Below, piece after piece: positions 56,801 to 64,000 of a DNA stretch of 64,000 nt; the stretch's first letter is position 1; the number at the start of each line of letters is the position of its first letter. This stretch comes from Chrysomallon squamiferum (lineage: Eukaryota > Mollusca > Gastropoda > Neomphalida > Peltospiridae), in NCBI GenBank assembly GCA_012295275.1, contig CM022670.1:36135801-36199800 (forward strand), given 5' to 3'. Below the pieces are notes generated by a model. That model did not search any database. It saw only the letters and a program-made list of their open reading frames with translations, and was not told where the DNA came from. Made by a program: the position numbers and the translations under genes.

Positions 56801-57233
56801 TAACATAAACATAAATTCTATGCTTCCTCGCAGTTCGTGAATTAATACAGATTCTGAAATTCGTTTATTTCAAGTCCTTCAATCACTGAACGAAAGAAAG
56901 AAAGAAAAACAACATACAGTTGTTTTGTTTCTTAAAAACTGCTAAAAACAGATTCCAGGGCTTTTTCGTGTCATTGAAAATATGTAACGCAAATAAAATT
57001 TTATCGTTCCAATATTAGTCATCTTCTTTTCCTAATTATAAGTCCCTCCATTTTGAAATGAATCTGTGACTTCATGTCTAACAGAAACATTAAAAAAAAA
57101 AAAAAAAAAAAAAAGAAGAAGAAAAAACAAAAATGGCATTTAAACTTGTATGAAAATATATAGATAAATACTTATTTAAAGTCTTTTATCTTTGCACTAG
57201 CTGATACGTTTTTCTTTCAGTCATGGTCCACTT
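53849..57233. other. Intergenic region after THOC2
   Basis: It includes the THOC2 3' UTR, with AATAAA at 54020-54025 as a likely poly(A) signal. The remaining ~3.2 kb contains only short chance frames, poly(A)/poly(T) runs at 54739-54788 and 57092-57115, and an AT run near 56684. No gene is recognised. Confidence 0.55.
54020..54025 (+). terminator. Poly(A) signal candidate for THOC2
   Basis: AATAAA 172 bases after the stop, followed within ~30 bases by a long T-rich stretch. This fits a cleavage/polyadenylation site. Confidence 0.55.
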
Positions 57234-59644
57234 TTATGTGGACTTAGTTGTGTCAATGAAAAGCACCAGAATCCTAGAAATATAAAGAAAAAGAATATAA
57301 AGACACTTGAATTAAAAGATTCCATATATATATATATAAGAAGAAGAAAACAAACACAAAACAAACAAAACACAAAACAAACAAAACACAAAACAAATGA
57401 ACACCACAAACATATATGCTAGTACTGACCTTGCAGTTGTAAAAAATGTATAAAACAGGTTAATTTAATTTAATTTATTCACGATTTCATTAGCATTCAT
57501 TAACTACGTTTCAATTTTAAAAAAAATAATAATAAATATATCAGATTAGAAGGCGTTTTATGTTTTGAAATCTAATTATTTCAAAATACTTTCAGTTTAA
57601 TTTAAATAATTGAATCTTAAATACTTCACCTTTCTTCTGGTACTTTTAATTCTGTGGCGACGAACTGGGCTATTTTAGACGCATAGTTATGCTTGGAATC
57701 CTGGGTAATACTTTTAGAGTTGTGGTACAAGTTTATGTTGAGCATTGAGGCCGAGCTTCCTTCCCGCATCATTAGCACATCCGTATGCAGCTCGAGAATG
57801 ACATTCTGTATGTATTGAATAAATAAACACAAAAAGCTAAACTCTAAGAAACGTAACGATTAGGTCACACAAGCATTTATCTTTATTAAGAGGTATAAGA
57901 GGTTTACCTTTTTAAATTTAAATTTTTAAATTTTTATTTTTTAAATTATATTCTTTAACTATTATTACAATAAAGCATTCTATTTATTTATTTATTTACT
58001 GAAGGGCCAGTTGTGTAGGACACAAGTAGAAGTTTTAATGGCGGTCATATTAAATGAATTTCTGTTTCAAATGACTAAATGCTTTTTGTGTTCTTATAGC
58101 AATATTTTCAACTCGTCAAAATACTCAGAAATTGATTTTTATTTTATTTAATATATACATATATATAACTTCACGAATGCTCCTAGCATTAATTCCCAAC
58201 AGTACAAACACAGTTCGTTGAAACTAGCGGAAATATGTACTTCATTAAATGTATACTACAGCTGTTAACAACCCTGGATGATGTCTGAAAGCGAAATTGC
58301 CAGTGGTCTTCTATCATTTTATTACAAAATCAGATTTAATCTGTCTAATTAAGATACTGAACATTTATGTCCGTAGACCAAATAAGCTAATATATATTAT
58401 ACTGAAAGCTCAGTTTTTAACAGTTCCTGTTATTACTGTTTCTGACTGCTGGAAGTGCAACAGAGACATTAGTTCCAGTAATGCGTGGTTTTGGTAAGAA
58501 AAATGAATGTAATGGATCAAAAAAATAACAAACATAAATCATAGTATTCTTCAGATAATGGGTATTTCATCGCGGGAAAGCTTAAACAATTTCTGTTCCA
58601 CGTTGGCGTGTGAAAAGTCATTAATTGAAACATGAACTCTTCATATAGTATTAAACTGATCAAAAGTCAGTAACTTCTGATATTAATTGTGGAGTATTGC
58701 CAATCCCATTTTTCATGGGATACAATCAAAACTGCCATAATCAAAACACTGCCAAACATGTTTGCGTGAGGATTAGTCCATACTAATTAAAGATTTAATA
58801 TGAATTAATAAACGCAGTGGATTAAAAAGGGCATTTTGAAAGTATTTCATGAATCGTTAGTATCTAAAAAATACAAATTTTAAGTTCGTGTTATTTTCTA
58901 AAACATACTGACTGTACGGGGAATTACGTTGTCCGGACAAACCAGTATATTATCTCTCTATCAAATTATTTCCTTCATTTGTTCGTCAAAATAAACTTCG
59001 ACAATAGTGAGCATTCAGTAGTGACACTGCGGATAATACAACATGCTAATAATATAATTTATTCAATCGTAGGTACTTCTGATGTCGCGCTCATCGGACA
59101 TTTTCTAGGACATGTTAAAAAAAAAATTCTGTATTGTTCACATTCCAGCGTTATCTAATATAAAATATATTAAATCTGTTTATGGCGATTGAAATTTATT
59201 TATGCTACAAGAAATAAATCATACATTTTAATTCTTACGGGTGTCTGAATACAACATTTTTATTTATTTATTTTATTATATTTATTAATTGTAGTTATTT
59301 ACGTAGGGCCTATATTTTATTATTATTATTATTATTTTGTTGTTATTTATTTATTATTTTATTTTACTTTACTTTATTATTATTTCGTTTGTTGTGTCTT
59401 GTCTTCAGAATCAATTACACAGCTTGTAATATAAAGTATCATGAAATCTGCGCCTGTAACAATAAAACTGTCAAGGCTGTAGAGATATTTATTTGATTAA
59501 CTCACAAAATAATATTAAATCACTACATACCTTAGATTCCGTTTCAACTAGCTGAGCTAGGTAATCTGTTAATTTTCCTAAAAATTCTTTTTTCAAAGAT
59601 TTCGACGGCAGATTAGTTCTGAGAATAGCTGCCACGTTAATCAT
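57234..59644 (-). CDS. MIF/D-dopachrome tautomerase-like protein, 3 exons, 109 aa, catalytic proline absent
   Basis: Exons in transcript order: 59644-59531, 57805-57630, 57273-57234. Phases agree (0, then 2), donors are GTATGT and GTGAAG, and acceptors TACAG and TCTAG. The length, the three-exon layout with a ~59-codon middle exon and the residue pattern match the MIF superfamily: RTNLPSKSLKKEFL against TNVP...FL, then VILELHTDVLMMREGSSAS against the MIF V-x-V-x-x-D-x-x-x-x-x-G-S-S, then ATELKVPEERILV. MIF enzymes use the N-terminal proline exposed after Met removal. Here the start reads M-I-N-V-A-A and the position aligned with Pro1 is Val, so tautomerase activity is unlikely. The C-terminus is short. 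The family includes cytoplasmic or secreted immune regulators. A specific role here is not known. Confidence 0.8.
57806..59530. other. Intron 1 of the MIF-like gene
   Basis: 1.7 kb of AT-rich sequence with TTA/TTTA tracts near 59260-59395. No RNA gene or mobile element was recognised. Intron 2 (57274-57629) holds an AAACAAACACAA-type repeat at 57353-57398. Confidence 0.6.
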
Positions 59645-60086
59645 TATGACTTTAATAACGGTTTAGAGTTAATATTGTTGACAAAGTGCTCAGATCTGCT
59701 CGCTGGTGAGATCACTGAACCAATTCGCCAGGGTCGAGCTCAAGAGGGGTACTCACTGATCCACCCGTTCATAACTTATCTTATCAGAACATTTAGTAAC
59801 TAATGTTAAAAATGACAATGATAAATATTACCTTTAATATGTCGATAAGTATTCATAAGTATCACAAACTGTCCAGACGTGAAAGATTTTTGTTCATTGA
59901 AACGAGTGTTATATATTTCACGTGGTATTTTTGTTTTGTTTTCTCCAGACGACACTGCCCTATAAATACATGCATCGACAAGAAACTTGGCAACATTCCA
60001 TGTTCTAGACTAACGCTCAAAAGTGTTAATTAATTTAATATTGTTTGCACCTTTATTTGATTCCAGGATTTATTAAAAATAATAAA

Positions 60087-60122
<36 letters not shown>

Positions 60123-63100
60123 AAAAAAAAATAAAAAGATCAATGAACGCAGTAACACAGGGATCTCAGTGAACTTTTTACCTTTGATTTTTAATATAAA
60201 TCTTCTACTGTTCCATTCTGAAAATCGTCTAAGCAAGGTGTTATTATTGTTAAGAAATAATAGGCACCATGTTCGTAACTGACAACATACTTCAAAACAA
60301 AATGATAATTAATCACAATTTGACCAGTTTAATGTTTAATTTTCTCAGTTAATTTCTTTTTAGAGTAAGAGGTTTATAAAAGATGAATATGTGTATTAAG
60401 AGGACTAAGATCAACTGACATCATAATAATACATATGCACTTGTATATTACATATGACACATACACACTCAATTAAATATTTAAGGATATCTAACAGTAT
60501 AACTTAACAATAAATAAATAAAATAAATAAATTAATTAATTTAAAAATATATTAATAATACTCCCCTCTACAAATAATTTTGCATGAAAATTAGCAACAT
60601 CTCCAAGAGTCGATTTTGATTTTTTTATACAATGTATAATATATCTGTTAAATATTAATTCAACCATGCTGTTAGTTCATAACATATACTCTAAATATTA
60701 ATTTTATAAAGAGAAAATTTATAAATGATTATAAAAATTACTGCTGTTTTGGAATATTATGTACACATGTAAGCATGCCTAATATACTACATATTATAAT
60801 TACTAACTAGCACAAGTTTACACAAAGCATAACAAACATTTTCTTTAAAAATATTATTTATTTTGGTTCCTTTTCCATATATTACACTATTATGTGAATA
60901 ACATCATTTACTCTCAAGGTCCATTAACATGTTGCTATTAACAAATCTGCAGCATTTTATATAAAATAAACAAATCAAGCTAAAGTAAAATTTAGATAAG
61001 AAATGATTAACAGCAATATATTGTAAAAAGCAAAAATAACCCTGCTTCATTGTACTGGAATGTGTAGTCGTTTGATATAAGACAAAACAGTACCTTTAAT
61101 GGGATGCTTTACTACAGAAACATTTCAGTGTTCAAAAATGGCGAATATGTAAATAAATATTTTATAAATTTTAATAGATTCATTTATTTATTTATTACCA
61201 TTACAATATGGATACAAAATTACTTTAAAATTCAGAAAAGGTGAAAATCAGAAATGACATTTTATATTTGCATAAACCAATGATTTTACAAAGTATTATT
61301 TAAAAAAATTTCATTTCAATTCTGAATTTGATATTTAATAATTATGAACAAAATCCAGTTTGAAGCATTATTATCTTTTTATATCTTACTGATAACAAAG
61401 TTCAGTTTTTAATTAATTTTTTTTATTTTATTCTTGTTATACATATATTTTTAATGTTTTAGTTTTACAGTTAGTGCTTCTAGCTAGTATTTAACTAAGA
61501 ACCAAATATTTAATGACACAAAAGTTTAGAAGAGGTTATGTATTAAGGTGTTGTTATTTGTTAGAAGCAGCATCAATTGTCAAGCTTTGCATTAAAAATA
61601 ATGATTGTCTTCTGAGGTTCTTTAATTTACTGGGTTTTTTTTATTTAGTAACTAATTATTAAAAGGACAGGTTTAACAATCAGCAACTGATTATCATAAA
61701 GATAAGTATGTAACATTTTGTTATACAGAATACAGTGTTAGGAAACTAATGCTATGCATTCAAAATAAATTTACATCATTATAAATATTTCTAACTATAA
61801 CAAAATGTAAATAATTATATAAATAAAAACATAAGAAAGATAATCATTGTTCAGTTTAACATAAGATTAAAGGCACTTTGTAACTGAATATTTTTGTTAC
61901 ATTTGTGTTAAAATCATGAAATTAACTTTAAGAAAATGTCAACATAAAATTATTAATCATTTTATTAACCGTATGAATTAATCAAGAGAAAGATAAAAAT
62001 GTTCAAATCATAATTATACATATATTGTATAAGGAGACAGAATTTTGTTTTAATAAATTTGACACACTGTAAGTAAGTTATCAGGATAAAAAAAAAAAAA
62101 AAAAAAAAAATGCATTCAACAAGTACACATTTTAAACAATGGTCATACCTGTATGACATGTAGCCTTTCTAAAAATTATAAACAATACATTTTTTACAAA
62201 TTGATGACAATGTTCCCATATTTAAAATGTTATAAACAAAAAATATTAAAAAAAAAATAGAAAGCTTATGTACATCAATGTTTACAGAAATGACAGTTGT
62301 AATTCTGATAATAACAAAAGTGAAACTTTTGTAAAGAATTATGCCAATGCAAAAATATAATAACCTTTAACAGATTCCCATAAAAATATGCAAAAACAAA
62401 ATATTCCTCACAATATGCCACATAAAATACTGCCAATTTTTTCATTTCTTTTTTTCCCTGACATTTAAGCAGAAAAACAAGCAAAAACAGATATGAATAT
62501 GTTATCACATCTTATATTTACATTTCAAATGGTTATAAAAGAAAATATGCATATATAATAGAACTGAATCAAAAAATAAGAAATATATTTAAAATATAAC
62601 TAGAAACTTTTATTAATTTTTTTGTCTCCAGTATTTTAGTTGCATACAAAACCATGCAGGAAAATAAAAATTAATTCATGTCAAATCTCAGCAGTTTTGT
62701 GCTATTTAAGGACTAACCAGATTTGAAGGCGATTATCAGTTAATGCATGCAAAATATTTTTTAAAAATGATAATTATAATAATAAATTAAACAAAACAAA
62801 AATATATAAATTTTTATAATTGAGCAGCATGTCATTCACAAACAAATATATTTTTATGTTTTTAATTGCAGATTGCTTAAAGCTGTAAAAATTTAAATAT
62901 ACACATTGATACATGTGTAAGCTTAAATCATTTGACTAGAGACTGAAACAATTTTATTTTGGTGTAATAAATATTTTCATCAATATCAAAAAAAAAATAT
63001 AGTTTATGCTGAAGGTATTTGATTTATATATATTTAGTTTCTTACATTTTACTTACAGTGAAAATGATAATATTTAAATAAAAATTGTTATACATTTTTT

Positions 63101-64000
63101 TTTTTTTTTTTTTTTTTAAATTATTTATAGTGATTATCTGCAGTTAAGAAATAATTTTTCTATACATTTGCTTTATTCCCTGTAGCTCCCTGTAAAGGTG
63201 TATGTTAGTAAGTTAAAGTGAAACATAAACAGTAGGAAGCTGAACTGCATTCATTTCATAATGATTTTGAGTTACTCAGTAAAAACACAAAGTTACATTT
63301 ATTTCATTACATTTGACGGTGATGTAAAATTATATCATTGTTAGCTGACTCTAACATATGTACACTGTCACAGGACAGTTCTTCTTTCCATTCTTTATGT
63401 AGTCTGTGTAAATAACACTTCAGCACAAATGATATTTACATAAAGATAACCGTATTAATGTTTGTATTACATACACAATGTTTTAAGTACATACACACAC
63501 ATATATATATATTAGATGTTGACAACATGACTTACGATATTCATAATATATTTTTCTATTTTATTTTTTTAATTTTTTTTTTTAAATTATTCATGGAAAA
63601 TAAGAAAATGAAAAAAAAAAAAAAAAAATGCAAATAAACAACACGTTTCAATGGTAATTAAAATATAAAGCACAATGATAGCCACTGAAAACAACAATAT
63701 ATATAATTAGATATATAGTTTTCATTTAATAAAGAATTTAACAATTTACTTTAAAAAAAGAAGAAAAAAGTGAGATGCAAAAGAAATAAACATGTTTCTG
63801 GAAGTGTTCAGAAACAAAATATAAGTCTAGCAATATTAACTGTGACTGTTTTTCTATTTTCAATCTTTCATTTTGGACATACTGTGGCAGTTAAGTTATT
63901 TGGGTCCAGTTAGCTGCCATACAATAGTTAATTCTTGAATATTATTCAACAGCAATCATTCAACAATAAAAATAACACTTTGTACAGGTTAGTTTTAACG
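59645..64000. other. Right-end gene-free region
   Basis: Very AT-rich sequence with an AAT/poly(A) tract at 60082-60131, poly(A) at 62091-62110 and 63611-63628, and poly(T) at 63097-63117. No coding frame or structured RNA is supported. It could be intergenic or a long 3' UTR of a gene beyond the window. The first ~150 bases are probably the MIF-like gene's promoter. Confidence 0.5.

Overview
The window is AT-rich, intron-rich metazoan nuclear DNA. It has long T/A homopolymers, many microsatellites, canonical GT-AG introns and phase-conserved exons of animal genes. Divergence from the human proteins, a single-exon C2H2 zinc-finger gene and large introns suggest an invertebrate, possibly a mollusc or other lophotrochozoan. 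The phylum is an inference, not something the sequence proves.

Layout: (1) 173-2881 (+), an intronless gene for a 902-residue protein with nine C2H2 zinc fingers. (2) 5720-25640 (-), an 11-exon ALKBH8 orthologue (RRM, AlkB dioxygenase and tRNA methyltransferase). One base appears to be missing in exon 3, which breaks the frame. (3) 26468-53848 (+), a 40-exon THOC2 orthologue of 1634 residues whose frame stays open across every junction I placed. It is head-to-head with ALKBH8 across an ~830 bp shared upstream region. (4) 57234-59644 (-), a three-exon MIF/D-dopachrome tautomerase-like gene of 109 residues that lacks the family's catalytic N-terminal proline. (5) About 4.3 kb at the right end has no recognisable gene.

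The most interesting content is non-coding. Intron 8 of ALKBH8 (about 12.6 kb) holds a tandem array of about 26 recognisable copies of a 60-75 nt hairpin, plus several decayed copies and two outliers. The two arms are nearly invariant, while loops and most spacers are diverged. This looks like a very large microRNA-type cluster. Wobble pairs show that it folds best as plus-strand RNA, antisense to ALKBH8. Upstream of the main array lie a TATA box, an initiator at the right spacing, a short putative exon ending in a perfect CAG/GTAAGT donor, and a duplicated block with POU-octamer and homeodomain-like motifs. Together these suggest a dedicated host transcript.

The introns of THOC2 carry two families of box C/D snoRNA-like genes: family A with five copies in intron 26, and family B with seven copies or remnants in introns 21 and 28. 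They have C and D boxes, terminal stems and conserved guide-like segments. THOC2 therefore appears to be a snoRNA host gene as well as an mRNA-export gene. ALKBH8 (tRNA wobble modification), THOC2 (mRNA export), snoRNAs (RNA methylation guides) and the hairpin cluster make this an RNA-biology-rich neighbourhood, though nothing here shows that they cooperate.
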